DNA of 64,000 nucleotides from Symsagittifera roscoffensis (taxonomy: Eukaryota > Xenacoelomorpha > Acoela > Convolutidae), in the NCBI RefSeq assembly GCF_963678635.1, contig NC_087067.1:9967716-10031715 (forward strand). The letters run 5' to 3'. Position 1 is the first letter of the stretch. Each line of letters starts with the position of its first letter. Made by a program: the position numbers and the translations under genes. This document shows, piece after piece, positions 1-12,606 of the stretch. The notes under the pieces were generated by a model. It did not search any database. It was given only the letters and a program-made list of their open reading frames with translations, and had not been told where the DNA came from.

Positions 1-387
1 GATTTGGGAAAGTTGGAGAATTATTTCAAATAGGGAGTAGAAAATTAAAAAAATATTGCAAAAAATTATTAGAATGATTTTTGAAGCTTCAAAAGTATCA
101 ATAAAAAATATTAGCGAAAGTTTAAAAAGAATGAAAAATTTTATGAGAAGATTTAAGATTGTATTTTTGAAGATATTGACTGTTTGAGAAAAAAGCATTT
201 AAGAAATGATTCGTTCGTCAAAAATTTTTTGTTGTTTGTTGTATGGGAACAATGTACTTTCTTTTCGGAAAATGTTGCTGTAAATTTAAATCCTGTGACT
301 GTTGTTGCTCGGGCTTTTGAGTACAATGTTGCTATTACATTTGTAGTTTCAATAGCTTGTGGTTCTGTTTCGCATTGTGATACTTGA
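1..387 (-). pseudogene. Envelope-like/ORF3 fragment, truncated by the window edge
   Basis: On the minus strand a stretch near 390-230 reads as a Cys-containing ectodomain-like segment (KARATTVTGFKFTATFSEKK). It runs into an open frame that starts MLFSQTVNIFKN near 213 and stays open to the window edge. That frame is very rich in Phe, Ile and Leu, as expected for membrane segments. The last 230 bases are a diverged copy of 1889-2119, so this is a second copy of the same ORF3 region with different upstream sequence, which suggests an internal rearrangement. The envelope assignment is an inference from the position downstream of integrase and from the hydrophobicity. No fusion peptide or cleavage site was identified. 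Confidence 0.35.
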
Positions 388-621
388 TTTATTGCATATT
401 TGTGTAGTGTTTTTGTTCGTTTTCTTCACAATCATAGTGTGTTACTAATAAATCCTGGGGTCCTGTGCGAGGAGAAGGATTTGTGTTTTGGTCGGAAAAT
501 ATTTAAAAAAGGAAGTGTTGAAAGGTTAATATTTTTAGAATATACATGTGTATGATAATCCTGAGTATGGGTTATAAAATGTTATGTAACCAATTGTGTT
601 TTTCGTATATCTATTGTATTT

Positions 622-2296
622 TTATATTACTTCAGTGGTTATAAATGGTGGTGGTAGTGATTGAGCTGTTATATTTGGTGGATTTAATGGGTAGGGGTGT
701 TGAACAATATTATTAAGTTTGATCGTGATTTCAAATTTTAATTGGAGAATATTTTGTTGAAGTATTTGAATATTGTCTTCTCGATTATCTTCGTCGATAT
801 CTTGTCTATATTGTAATCTATTGAGTGCCCAACTGTAGAGTCGGTTACTTTCTTGATGTTGTTCAAATAATGGGGGAGGTGCTACGAATGTGTTCCAATC
901 TAATCGTAAAGGGGTATTTGATGATGATTGTTCTCGATATCTAGCGTCGATGTTTTTTGGAAAATTTAAAGGGAAAAGTGTCGGTGAGATTTGAATTAAT
1001 GATGGTGTTGACGGGAGTGATAATGTTTCTGGTAGTGATGATAGTTTTGTATCAGTAGAGATATCTATTGGATCATTTACCAAGTTTGGTTCACCTTGTG
1101 TATATGAGTGTGTTGCCCAATATGGTAGTAGTGCGGTGGGATTGGGGGGGGGGGTTAAAGGGATTTTCACGTATTTGTTCAGATGTTGGTGTCAAACCTA
1201 AGTAATCTGAGGGTATACTTGAGGTGCTGCGTTGTGAAAAGAGTGTGGGAATTTCTGGTAATGTACTACTTAAAATTTCTGAAGAAGTTGGTGTTGGTGA
1301 TTGGGGTATATCAAAATGAACTCTAGGGATTTGAAAATTTCTATTTCTTCGTGGATGTATAATTTGTCTATTTATTTTGACTGTCCTCTTCAATTCAAAT
1401 CTTGTGGTAATGGGGGTTATAAATTATATGTTGGTTCACATAGGGGTGCTTGTCGCTGAACTGGTTCTAATGGTTCAGATAAGCGAGCGTGTCGTTCTTC
1501 GAAAGTGTACGGGTTATCTTGGAAAGAAATTCGTGTGGATGTTTGGGGGTTTTGAGTAGTTGTGGGTATGACTGGGTTTTCTTGGGAGGGTGTCGGTGAA
1601 GACTGATGTTGTGGTGGTTGGTTAGCAATTTTGGAAATGTGTCCAATTAAATTTTTTCTAGTGGGAAGATTTATGTTTGTTGTAATATTCTTCGATGAAA
1701 AGAATTAGAAATTTTGTTGCTAAGGCGAATGTGATTATTGCCTTTTTTACATATTTGCACATTGTCATTATTAGGGATGATAAAAATGCGATGAAAATTA
1801 CGAATAGTAAAAAAATATCAGTTCTACTAAAAATTGTTCGTATCATTTAATTAGACTTTGAATTATCATACCTGTGAATGTGGTCAATGATTTGGGAAAG
1901 TTGGAGATATATTTCAAATAGGGAGTAGAAAATTAAAAATATATTGCAAAAAATTATTAAAAGGATTATTAAGGCTTCAAAAGTTTCAATAAAAAATATT
2001 AGCAAAAGTTTAAAGAGAATGAAAAATTTTATGAAAAGATTTACGATTATATTTTTTAAGGTATCGACTATTAGAGAAAAAAGCATTTAAGAAATGATTC
2101 GTTCGTCGAATATTTTTTCTTTTCTGGAGCGAAATTCAAGTGTGGTCGGATTATTTATTGATTTTTTGACAAGTGGGTTGAGTTTTGTGAAAAACTGTTG
2201 GAGGCTAATTTTATGGTGTTCGGGAGGTCTTCTTAACTTTGTTTTTATTTGGTAGATAATCTGGGGTATTTTTGAAATATTTGTACTTAAGGCCAA
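622..2296 (-). pseudogene. Third ORF of a Ty3/gypsy-type element, membrane-type, envelope-like relic
   Basis: The region lies directly 3' of the integrase tail on the same strand, where envelope genes of gypsy-like elements sit. Three consecutive stretches (2296-2087, 2086-1847, 1846-1658) are in one frame separated by single stop codons. The second and third are strongly hydrophobic, including IFLLFVIFIAFLSSLIMTMC followed by basic residues (membrane anchor plus stop-transfer). Further downstream, in other frames, is a proline/serine/threonine-rich stretch to 622 (PPPNPTALLP, SPTPTSSEIL). The stops and frame changes mean it is dead or badly assembled. It may instead be a non-envelope accessory ORF, because I see no recognisable glycoprotein fold. 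Confidence 0.4.
1889..2119. repeat. Second copy of a ~230-bp direct repeat (first copy 1-230)
   Basis: The segment starting gatttgggaaagttggaga at 1889 matches the first 230 bases of the window with scattered substitutions. The two copies are offset by 1888 bp in the same orientation. Both encode, on the minus strand, the start and hydrophobic part of the ORF3-like reading frame. Confidence 0.85.
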
Positions 2297-2689
2297 ATGA
2301 TTATGGTCCTTTTTGACTTTAAGCTAATTCGCAATTTTTGGTTGGAGGGTTTTTGAGGTCTGAGTTGGGAAAAAGTTGTTGATCTTTGCGTTATTAGATA
2401 GGAGAGGGTTGTAATATTATGGTGGTATTTCTTTTAGTTGTCAAATTGTAGCGGGTTGCTTATTTTTGACCTGGAGGTTGTAAAGTTATAGTAATAGATA
2501 TGCCTGGAGTTTAATATCTATCGGCTAATAGGTTGATGTTAGAGATACAGAAGCTGACGGATTTGAGTGAATCCTATTGGCTGAATCTGAACTAAAATTA
2601 TTGCGTATGTTTCAGCATGTTATCTCGAAAATATGAAAGTTCAAAATGATTTAGAAGTGTAAAAATTATTAATTTTTAAAAACAAAGTT

Positions 2690-4565
2690 GTTTTTGAAAT
2701 TCAACTTTCTTTAATATTTTAGATTGTGGGATGAATGTTTTGTAATTTTTACGTGGTTGATTTCTAAGTCGTGATGATTCTCTGTGTTCTGACTTTTCTA
2801 CTTGTTCTTGTAGTAAAATTTTTTCTATCATTTTCTTGTTTTTTCTTTCTTTTTGAGATATTATTTGGTCTGGCGTTTTTGTAGTGTTTTGAGTTGTGGT
2901 TTGTTTTTGATTTTGTTTTTCATGATGAAAGTTGTCCTGTTCATTTGTTTCTTTTTCTGTATGATTTTGAACAACTTTTAAACCTGTAAAAGAATATAAT
3001 TGAGTTATTTCGCGTAATGCTTATTCTTTTGGGTAATAGGGCGATAGATTGTTACGATGTTGAATAATTTCTTTTTCAGTTGAATTTGTGAGTTTATACG
3101 TTACGTCAGTGGGTTTGGCAATTATTTGGTATGATCCTTTTCGAAGTGGTTGTAATTTTTTAGAGATTCCTTTTTGTGTATTAAAGTTAGGTATTAAAAC
3201 AAATGTTCCAATTTTTAAATCTGTGGCTGGTGTAAAGCGTGAATTAATTTGGTTGCTAATGTTTTGCCTTTGTAACAATTTCTTTGTTACTTTTTGGTAC
3301 TTTTCACTGTGTTTTTTATCTCTATTTAATATCCATTCGGTATGTGTACCGGAGGCTAATTTTAGAATTTGTGGATGATGAAAATGATCTTCATCATGTG
3401 TGTGTAAAGGTAGGTTAAAACAAATTGAATCTTTGTTTGGTTGGCAATAACCTTGTGCATTTTTATGTGCATTTGCTGTAAACGTAATTGGTTTACGTGG
3501 CTTTTGATTAAAAACCATTTCATATGGTGACATTCCTAAAGTTGTCGTAATTTGTGAATTATATAATAAGGGAAATAATTTTACATCTGCTGACCATTCT
3601 GTGTATCGTGTATCATTTCCATTAATGATACATCTGAGATATTCATGTAGTGAACGGTTCATACCTTCGACTAACCCGTTTGTCCAAGGTGCATGAGATG
3701 TAGGTGGTTTATGTTTGATGTTGCAAAAGTGGCATAGTGTGATTATTTAATTATTAATAATTTCTGTGCCGTTGTCTGTAACTAGGATTTCGGGTAATCC
3801 AATTTTTGCTATCCAATGTTCATAAAGTGTTGTGTAAGCATAATAAGCATTACAATGTGGTACTGGGCTGAGTGCTACATAATGTGTGAATGCATCAACA
3901 ATGACCATAATGTAGGAGTTTCTTTCTGAGGATGGTGAGATGGGCCTTTTGTGTCGAATGAAATGCGATGGTTAAAATATAAACCTTGTCCTTTAAAATC
4001 TTGTTTCTGTGCTATTTGTTTTTGATTTGGATACGGTTTGTTCAGTTGACATATTATACAATCATTGCATAATACTTTTATCCAAATGGGTGCATTTGGG
4101 AAATAAAAATTTTGTGTAAAGTTCGAGTATGTTTTTTTTGATCCGGAGTGTCCCTTTGTATTTTGTGTATGGGAGATGTTAAAAGCTATTAGTAGCATAC
4201 TTAAAGGTAGACAGGGAACTTTTGAATCATTTAATTGATTTTCTAAAAGATCTGTATTTTCCTTAATTGTTGTGTTGTTAAATTTTCTGAAATATCGGAG
4301 GAGTGTTTTGTTTCCGAAAATTGTGGTATCAGCTTTTACGGGCTTAGTTGTGTTTTTGTGCCATGATTTTAGTTGTCTAATTACTGGGTTAAAATTTTGA
4401 TACCGTTTTTAAAGTTCAAGTGTAATTTTATCTATTGGGGGGAGAAAAATATTGTCAATTTCTAGTTTTGATAGGGGAATTGTGTCAAGTGGGTCATGGA
4501 GGTCAAAAACTTGATTTATTGTGTATTTTGAATCATTTGGTTGTGGTCTTGATAAGTTTATTTTA
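2690..4565 (-). pseudogene. Integrase of a Ty3/gypsy-type element, with C-terminal tail; broken
   Basis: Read 5' to 3' on the minus strand, the piece opens with a residue of the RNase H end (NLSRPQPND). It continues with the H2C2 zinc-binding region (SHTQNTKGHSG, then CNDCIICQLNK), the core with Asp in ISFDTKGP, Asp in VTDNGTE and Glu in NGLVEGMNRSL, then the 3662-3021 frame (NSQITTTLGMSPYEMVFNQ) and a GPY-like C-terminal part (LKIGTFVLIPNFN). After a TAA near 3019 the same frame continues as a basic tail to about 2690. All three catalytic acidic residues survive. A frameshift near 3950, a stop after the second Asp region and the TAA before the tail interrupt the gene. Integrase inserts element cDNA into chromosomes. 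This copy cannot make a complete enzyme. Confidence 0.85.
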
Positions 4566-4569
4566 TCGG

Positions 4570-4857
4570 TCAAATTTTTTTTTCAATTAGTGGGAAAAGG
4601 TCTTTTTTATGCGAGTCTTGTTTTATTCTCTTTTGTTGAGTATTATTTTTTATCCATTGTGAGTATGGAATTGGTTTAAAAGTTGATGTTCCTAGTAAAT
4701 CAACTTCATAGTGATTATTTTGGTAATCTAAGTAGAGTGGAAAATGTTGTAGATTATTTATTTGTGATTGATCAATGTCAGTTTTTACTGCGTATTTGCG
4801 TTCTAATCGGGGTGGTGTTTCAATTTTTGCTAGATAGAATTTAATATTTTGTGGCAT
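4570..4857 (-). pseudogene. Protease-to-RT linker remnant of the same element
   Basis: A 95-codon frame (KIETPPRLERKYAVKTDIDQ; NNHYEVDLLGTSTFKPIPYS; LFPLIEKK) lies just before the integrase module. It is followed within about 10 bases by what reads as the end of RNase H (NLSRPQ). No YxDD, no RNase H DxS and none of the roughly 1.8 kb expected between them is present. The frame is therefore interpreted as sequence upstream of RT now joined to sequence downstream of RNase H. The protease-linker label is inferred from position only. Confidence 0.45.
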
Positions 4858-4869
4858 TTCAACTGTAGT

Positions 4870-6770
4870 TTAGTATCTGTACGCAATAATCTTTAGTATA
4901 TGGTGCAAAATATCTGGTTGATGATAATCATTATCATCAGATGATAGGTAATTTGTGTTATAAGGTGTTTGTTGTTTATTTTTGTTTTGTTGAAAAAATG
5001 GGTAATTTTCACTATAATCCTGTGGAGGGTGTGGATTATCTGGAAAGTTTACTGAATTGGTCGATGTATTTGGGAGATTTCAATAATGGGAACATACGTG
5101 ATTTAAATTTTAAGTATTTGTTCGGGGGGGTTGATTTGTTTTTTGTTGGTGTGCATAATTATAATTGTGTTCTGCAAAAGTGTTTCTTGTGAACGTTTTT
5201 CGTGTTTTTGACGGTTTTGTCATTAGTCTATTTGTCTGATAGTCCATATGGGAATATTTTGGAGCAACTTAAGGTTTAACGGTTGACTGTAAGGTTACTT
5301 GTGGTAGTAATGTATTTGTATTTTTTGGTGTTGTCAGATTTGGGTGTGTTGGTGAAATACTTTGTTGTGTAGTTGTTACTGTTGTTTAACCGATTTCTTC
5401 ATTTATGAAGTGTGATGATGTTTGAATATCTTGCTGTGTAATATTTCTAGTTCCATTGAGATTTTCATTATGTATGACTGTTGAATTTAAGCTGTTATTT
5501 CGTGTATCAGGTAAAAATGTATTATAATTTAATGGTGTTGCGTCAATCGTTAATGGTATTACTTTTACATAATCTCTGTGAAAAGATATTGTACTTATCG
5601 CTTGACTCGAGATATCTTGTGGAATATTTATAAATGCTGGATGAGACCATTCAGGGTCCCAAACGTAATCTGATTGTTCTGCAATGACGGTGTCGTCATT
5701 GGTACTTTGGGGTCTGAAATTTTTTCTTGCTTGTGAAATTAAATCCAGGTTGTGGGTAAAATAATCTATTATAAACCATGCTAAAATTTTTTGCAAATCA
5801 TGTTTAGTGTTTTGTGAGACATCATTATTGGTGAAATTTTTGCGGATTATATGTAAAAATGTTAAAAATATTGTGATTTCGTTTCTTACTTTTGTATGTT
5901 TGGATGTTTCGGTTGGTGATGTGCTTTGAACTTCTGTTTTTTCTTATATAGATATATAACTATATATTATTGCAAAAACTTCGTTAGTAAATATGGAGTT
6001 TGCTCTTTGTGAATTTTAATATTGTATGCTTTTGATATATTCTGTGAAGACTTTTGAAAATTCTAAATCTATATCGTCTGTTTGAATTACATATTTGTTA
6101 TGAACTGTTCGTGGTGTGCTGAATTCTATGGTGTAGATTCCATATTGTTGTGTTAGGTTACATATGTCTTTTAGATAATGTTCTATAATTCGTCTTTTGA
6201 TTTTTGCATCCGGGAATTCTGCTTTGCATGGACTGATTCCTGGTTCAAACAAATTTACGAGTAAGTTTTTACAAAATCGTGTTTGTCCTCTATCATGGAG
6301 TGAATCTATAAGAAAGGGAAAAACTGCTTCTTTATCTGGACTTTCGTCACTTTGAGTGTGGCTCATTTTTTCGTTTGATGACTGTTAATATATAATTATC
6401 AATATGTCTAATTGGTTGATTCCAATTATATAGGTGTGTTGGTTTGTGTTTATATTGCTTTTTGATTCTTCTTTTTCCTCTTTTTGATGAGTTTGAGGTT
6501 GTTTCTGAATCGGAAAAATATAGTTGGCTATGAATGGGGCAATTTTTATTTGTTGATTCCTTTGATTTGTATAGTTCGTCTAAACTGCCGGCTTCTTTTT
6601 CGGAAAATGCATTTTTTTAAATCTTTTTCGGGTTATTTGTCTTTGTTTGCTTATAATTTTTCTTTTTATTGTTTGTCGTTTTGTTCAAATGTATCCAACT
6701 GTTTGTGTATGTGGGGTTATTACAAGATCGTAATTTTGGTTGTCGATTTCACAATTTTGTAAAACGATTG
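4870..6770 (-). pseudogene. Gag-like remnants of the left-hand Ty3/gypsy element
   Basis: The minus strand contains 6366-6016 (starts MSHTQSDESPDK; includes KRRIIEHYLKDICNLTQQYG), a weaker in-frame upstream extension toward 6770 rich in Ser/Lys, 5796-5386 (starts MQKILAWFIIDYFTH; WDPEWSHPAFINIPQ) and Asn/Gln-rich pieces down to about 4900. Order and strand match the integrase downstream. No CCHC knuckle was seen. The gag assignment rests on position and polar composition. Stops and frame changes show decay. Confidence 0.4.
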
Positions 6771-8928
6771 TTTGTTTATTTCCTGAATTTTTGAATGACA
6801 TAAGGTTTAGGATGAAGGATGCTAGAAGTTATTAGTGATTTTTATTTTCCTAGGCTGTTAGTCCTTATGATTTTTTGGTTAGCTTAATCTGGGTCTTTTT
6901 GTTCAGGGTTGGAGAGAAAAGTATATCGATTCCGGATAATGATATTTACTTTCTCGTGGCTAGTCTAAGTTAAGGTGTTAACTTACTAAATCTTACTTAG
7001 GGGTAGTGATTGTGTTCAAGGGTTGGAGAATAATAAATCGATCCACAAGGTTCAGGTATAATCAGAACGCAAGTATTTTGTTAGATACTATTTTAAACTT
7101 ACTAAGTCTAAGATCTATCCTGGGTCTGGTAAGAGGAGGGTTCAAGTGAAGGATGAATAACCGAAGTTCTTCACTGTTTAGCCTAACTTGAATGGTTAAG
7201 GTTATTAAAATTACCATTAGTCCTGTGTCTTTTGAAAAGGTTGGGTAGTGAATCGACGTTTGAGGTCGTTAGACACTTGATAAGTGGGTGAGGGAGAACA
7301 AAAGTGTTCTTTTTGATCCAAGGATAAGCCTTGATGATCTGGTTTAGAATTAAGTAAATTTAAGTTTAAAATGGTTTAAATTTATTTGATATAAAGTTTT
7401 AGTTTTTTATGATGTTAATTAGCTTATGATTGCTGTTATGTTTAGGTGATGAAGCTGAAACAACAGGATGATTTATAATTACTAACTATTTATTGTCATG
7501 CTACTAATTTTTATTTTTATTTTCAATAAATATTTTTCAAATAAACATGTTTTATATAATACTGCAGTAGTTAGGAAAACGACGTGAGATATTTTTATCA
7601 ATCGTTATTGTACATTAGTAATATATTTAGCGCCTGAAATAATCATGAAGATTTACTTCAAAATTTTATGTTTGCAAATGAAAACCTAAATTCATTGCTA
7701 ATAAGATTCTAAATAGAAAAGATTGTGTTGGCTTTTGCCGTACAACCATGAAACTAAATGGTAAGGTTCTATGTAGTCGCATGTTGTCTCTCGTCCGTGG
7801 TCTTTTTCCAATACCGGGTAGTTCTCGTATTGTGCGGAATATCGGCTCTGATCTATTGAGTCGTAGAGACATTTCAATTAAGTTATTATCGTATAACATT
7901 TTGAAAATGTTTTGTCTATTTTCTAATCTATATTTGGTTAATTCTAAGCTATTAAGGTCTTATTCGAAACTTATGGTCGCACCAGATGAGTTAGGTCCTT
8001 TTGGTTAACTCATAGAGTAATTTCGGAAAGGGTACACCGTCTGCTCGTCACGCTATCTTATTTTCGGCCGGATAGATTCGTGCAACTTCTTAGTCTAATA
8101 CCGATCCTAATCTTACTCTTATATCTACTAGTCTCAGGGTGTTTAACTAGTCTCTGCTAGGCTCAATAGATCTAGAGTATACTGGCTTATTGCGGCGGCT
8201 GAAGTTTTCTTGGAGAGGCAACTAATTTCTAAGTTAAATTCAAATCTCTCTGGTGTTGAAATTACAAGTAATTTCAGCACTTACAAATAAGGGGGTTGTT
8301 AGTTGGATGGATTATGATTGGTTAATATTAAATATTTTACAGTGGTAAAATATCTAATTTATCCAATAATAAAATGTAGTTTAGATTTGGTTCCAAATCT
8401 CACCATTGACGGCATAGATGTAGCTCTTTACTGGAAAAATTTTGCATTCCAACTGATTCTTGTTTTTTTTGGAAAAATTCATTCTATGTATTCTATTTTG
8501 GGAGCAAACAAGTTTTGGCTCCGTTTGAGAAGCTGTGCCTTTTATTATACATAATACTGAGCGCAAGGTAAAATAAATGAGTCACAGAAATTCCCTCAAA
8601 GTTTCTGGTTTCTGGTTATTGAACTGATAAATGATGGATATTAAAACTTTCAGTCTGTTTTGAACCCCAGCTAAATGGGTTTTTGTTTTGATTTAATTGA
8701 TTGCCTAAGCACGCATTTATTTGCTTTTCATTCCTTAGATTACATATAAATATTAAAGCTGACGGTTAATTTCAGGGTAAATAGTTTTTACAGACTGTTT
8801 TATCATAAAATAAAGTCAGCTTATTTTTGGTGAATCAATCAAGACTTTTCTCCAAAACGCAACAAGATATAAAAAGAAGTTTTTCACTGCAAAAAGTACG
8901 TACTATCGGTAATTTATTTTTCTTTCAA
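6771..8928. other. AT-rich non-coding stretch
   Basis: I see no supported coding region. The 5' LTR of the left-hand element should lie somewhere in the right part of this interval, but its partner is outside the window, so its borders cannot be set. The open frames at 7666-8008 and 8318-8566 overlap on both strands and show no family motif. Confidence 0.5.
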
Positions 8929-9090
8929 ATGATTACAAAATTTCAAAAGTTCCATTGTATGAATAACAAACAAAAAAGCATTGACGGTGCAAAAAGCATT
9001 GACGGTTTTTTTCTTTCAAATGATTATAAAATTTCAAAAGTTCAATTGTATGAATAATAAACAAAAAAGCATTGACGGTGAAAAAAGCAT
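8929..9090. repeat. Short tandem duplication, ~80-bp unit
   Basis: Two consecutive copies of a unit containing tttcaaatgattayaaaatt and gcattgacggtg occur, with minor differences. Extra partial copies of gcattgacggt sit between and after them. Confidence 0.8.
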
Positions 9091-9222
9091 TAACAAACAA
9101 AAAACAATCTAACAGCAGTTGACGCTGAAGTCTACGAGACCCGTAGACTTACTTTTTTGTTAAGCCAAGCAATCATCCATCAGTGGACATGGAAGTCGCA
9201 GAAACACGGCTTCTGGATTATG

Positions 9223-10530
9223 AGATCTGTAGATTTGGTGTTTCCTTATACAAATCAAATCAAGCCGTTGTGGAAGTCGGAATTGTAGAAATGTGATAAC
9301 TGAAACTGCATATGAGAAAAAATACAAAATTTTTACAATGTTGTCTTATGCAACAAACTTACAATTGTGTGAAGAAAAATTTTCGCGGATGATGATAAGA
9401 AATTGACCTACGACGGTTAATTTGTTATATCAAAACAATGATTGAGCAGCGAAAAAATTGAATATTTCTCTGCTGTTCAATGTAAAATAATTAAATTCGC
9501 AATTAGTTTTTCTGCACACGTTTTTTTGTTGCAAGAAGAAGACCCGCATTTAAGAAAAGTGAAAACAATTCGATTATAATGGATCTTTGTGGTCTAAAAT
9601 CCTGTAAACATAATCGATTCTCATGTTACGCTCAGGACAACAAAATTGGACTAAAAATGGATTTAAATCCATTTTTCTCGCAAAAACAAAATGCATTACA
9701 ATTCATTTGAAATCCATTATATTGGATTATCTAATAAGTAGAAAATTTTATCAAAATGGATTGTTTCCACTTTATTTTTGTTTCGCGCCGTGCAAAAACT
9801 TTGCATGAGTTTCTGCATTCATTAAATGAGTTATGCGGAAACTTGCAAAGCGAGTGTACGGCCTAATCCATTTCTAAACCTAAACTCAATATGCAAAAAG
9901 ATTCTGTTAAGCTCTCCCCTGAAACACCGTTCCAACCACCACCCCTCCCCCACCGCACCTCATCTGAAGCACACCCTCAGTTCGCACCTGATAAGCTATC
10001 CCCCTAACGTTTGCCCCCCCTAACGTTTGCCTCCGATGAAAAAAAGATTTTGTTGCCTCGAAAAATAGTTATGTTATAGTCCATTTTTAACTGATTATAA
10101 TTGATCTGTTTTCACTTTTGTGGACACTGACAAGGAAACTCGATTTTAATCGATTTTTATTCGTAGTCTTAACATACCAGCCTCGTCTCAGATTGTCCCA
10201 TCATATGGGCTTTTGGCATTTTGGGCTTTTAGCTATGGGTCTTAACCATTTTCATCATCATTGTTCATTTTTATGTGAGCGTTGTTTCTGTCATCACTTT
10301 GGCACAACACTGATCTGCATAGTTTTTAGAAACTGCTTTCATACATTTTTAACCAGCCAATTTTTCTCTAAAATGCGCCGCAAGGAGGCAGTTTTTTATA
10401 GCTAGAAGTTTTCCCTACTTATAGGTTTTTTGGTCCAAAATTTTCCTAGCAACATACGGCTTTGTACTAACGAGCAAAAAATAAACAAAACTTGACAATC
10501 GTCGAGGGTAATATACCCTGCTCAAACGCT
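9223..10530. repeat. Dispersed repeat copy A (1.3 kb), direct repeat of 11184-12606
   Basis: From agatctgta to the shared end gctcaaacgct the two segments match nearly base for base over about 1.3 kb, including a C-rich block (accacccctcccccaccgca). They are in the same orientation, separated by about 650 bp. No coding motif is visible. They could be LTRs of a small non-autonomous element or a segmental tandem duplication. No TG...CA borders or target duplication were found. Confidence 0.85.
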
Positions 10531-11183
10531 AAGTAATAAGTAAAAAGTTTTAAGCCTACAAGCTATAGCTTTTTCAAAAAGCTCATGGTCTTTGCCAGCA
10601 AGGTGTTTTTTCACGAGTATCAAAAAGCGGGTTATAATTTTGAGTCTCTACGCGTATTCCTTTTTTGTTCTCTTAGTTTTCTTCAGCTCTTCAAGTTTCC
10701 TATCTTAATTCTCCATTTTTTTGTATCTCAATGAGGCTTGCTATCGCTACTCTATTTGTTTGCTCAATTCTGTATTCTTGTTGCGACGCTGGTTGATGTG
10801 TCGATTTATCATTCGACCGAAGTCTGTAGAGGACACGGATGCTGTTCAATTCAAAATCCATGGTCAAAAACAGCCATTTTGGACAAACAAATTTTCAAAT
10901 TATTCATGTTCGAACACAAAGTCGAAATTGCAGTATCGTCAAAACATACTCGAGCACAAAGTAGATTACAGTGTTTGATGGCAACATTGTCCAACAAAAA
11001 GTGTGGTCGAACCATGGACGAACACAGTCTCGAAACATATGATCCTAAACAAAATTTCCAGAGTCGATGTTTTGCAAAAAAAAACAAATACTAATGAAAT
11101 CTTACTGTACTAAAAGATAAATTGCAGATTTTTATCACATCTAAGTTGAAAACCTGATAAATCAAAAAATAAGTTTAGACTGT
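10531..11183. other. Spacer between repeat copies A and B
   Basis: About 650 bp lie between the direct repeats. Overlapping 118-aa plus and 78-aa minus open frames are present, but neither has a recognisable motif. If A and B are LTRs this would be the internal region of a short non-autonomous element. Confidence 0.4.
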
Positions 11184-12606
11184 AGATCTGTAAATTTGGT
11201 GTTTTCTTATACAAATCAAATCAGGCCATTGTGGAAGTGGGAATTGTAGAAACGTGATAACTGAAACTGCATATGAGAAAAAATATAAAATTTTTACAAT
11301 GTTGTCTTATGCAACAAACTTACAATTGTGTGAAGAAAAATCTTTGCGAATGATGATAAGAAATTGACCTACGACGGTTAATTTGTTATATCAAAACAAT
11401 GATTGAGCAGCGAAAAATGTGAATATTTCTCTGCTGTTCAATGTAAAATAATTAAATTCGCAATTAGTTTTTCTGCACACGTTTTTTGTTGCAAGAAGAA
11501 GACCCGCATTTAAGAAAAGTGAAAACAGTTCGATTATAATAGATTTTTGTGGTCTAAAATCCTGTAAACATAATCGATTATCATGTTACGCTCAGGACAA
11601 CAAAATTGGACTAAAAATGGATTTAAATCCATTTTTCTCGCAAAAACAAAATGCATTACAATTCATTTGAAATCCATTATATTGGTTTATCTAAAAAGTA
11701 GAAAATTTTATCAAAATGGAATTTTTCCACTTTATTTTTGTTTCGCGCCGTGCAAAAACTTTGCAAGAGTTTCTGCATTCATTAAATGAGTTATGCGGAA
11801 ACTTGCAAAGCGAGTGTACGGCCTAATGCATTTCTAAACCTAAACTCAATATGCAAAAAATTCTGTTAAGCTCTCCCCTGAAACACCGTCCCAACCACCA
11901 CCCCTCCCCCACCGCACCTCATCTGAAGCACACCCTCTGTTCGCACCTGTTAAGCTATCCCCCTAATGTTTGCCCCCTTACGTTTGTTATAGTAAGGGGA
12001 GCAAATCAGCTCTCCCCTGAAACACCGTCCCAACCACCACCCCTCCCCCACCGCACCTCATCTGAAGCACACCCTCTGTTCGCACCTGTTAAGCTATCCC
12101 CCTAATGTTTGCCCCCCTTACGTTTGTTATAGTAAGGGCGTTAGTTATGTTATAGTCCATTTTTAACTGATTATAATTGATTTGTTTTCACTTTTGTGGA
12201 CACTGACAAGGAAACTCGATTATAATCGATTTTTATTCGTAGTCTTAACATACCAGCCTCGTCTCAGATTGTCCCATCATATGGGCTTTTGGCATTTTGG
12301 GCTTTTAGCTATGGGTCTTAACCATTTTCATCATCATTGTTCATTTTTATGTGAGCGTTGTTTCTGTCATCACTTTGGCACAACACTGATCTGCACAGTT
12401 TTTAGAAACTGCTTTCATACATTTTTAACCCGCCAATTTTTCTCTAAAATGCGCCGCAAGGAGGCAGTTTTTTATAGCTAGAAGTTTTCCCTACTTATAG
12501 GTTTTTTGGTCCAAAATTTTCCTAGCAACATACGGCTTTGTACTAACGAGCAAAAAATAAACAAAAGTTGACAATCGTCGAGGGTAATATACCCTGCTCA
12601 AACGCT
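11184..12606. repeat. Dispersed repeat copy B (1.4 kb)
   Basis: This is the partner of 9223-10530. It is longer because a 139-bp block containing the C-rich segment is tandemly duplicated inside it. Otherwise it differs by scattered substitutions and small indels. Confidence 0.85.
11869..12138. repeat. Internal 139-bp tandem duplication in copy B
   Basis: The unit beginning agctctcccctgaaacaccg at 11869 repeats at 12008 almost unchanged. Each unit ends near a cgtttgttatagtaaggg sequence. Copy A has a single unit, so the duplication post-dates the split of A and B. Confidence 0.85.

Noticed and set aside
8318-8566. Overlapping 78-aa and 61-aa frames on opposite strands
   Set aside because: No motif, AT-rich context, no splice signals supporting an exon.
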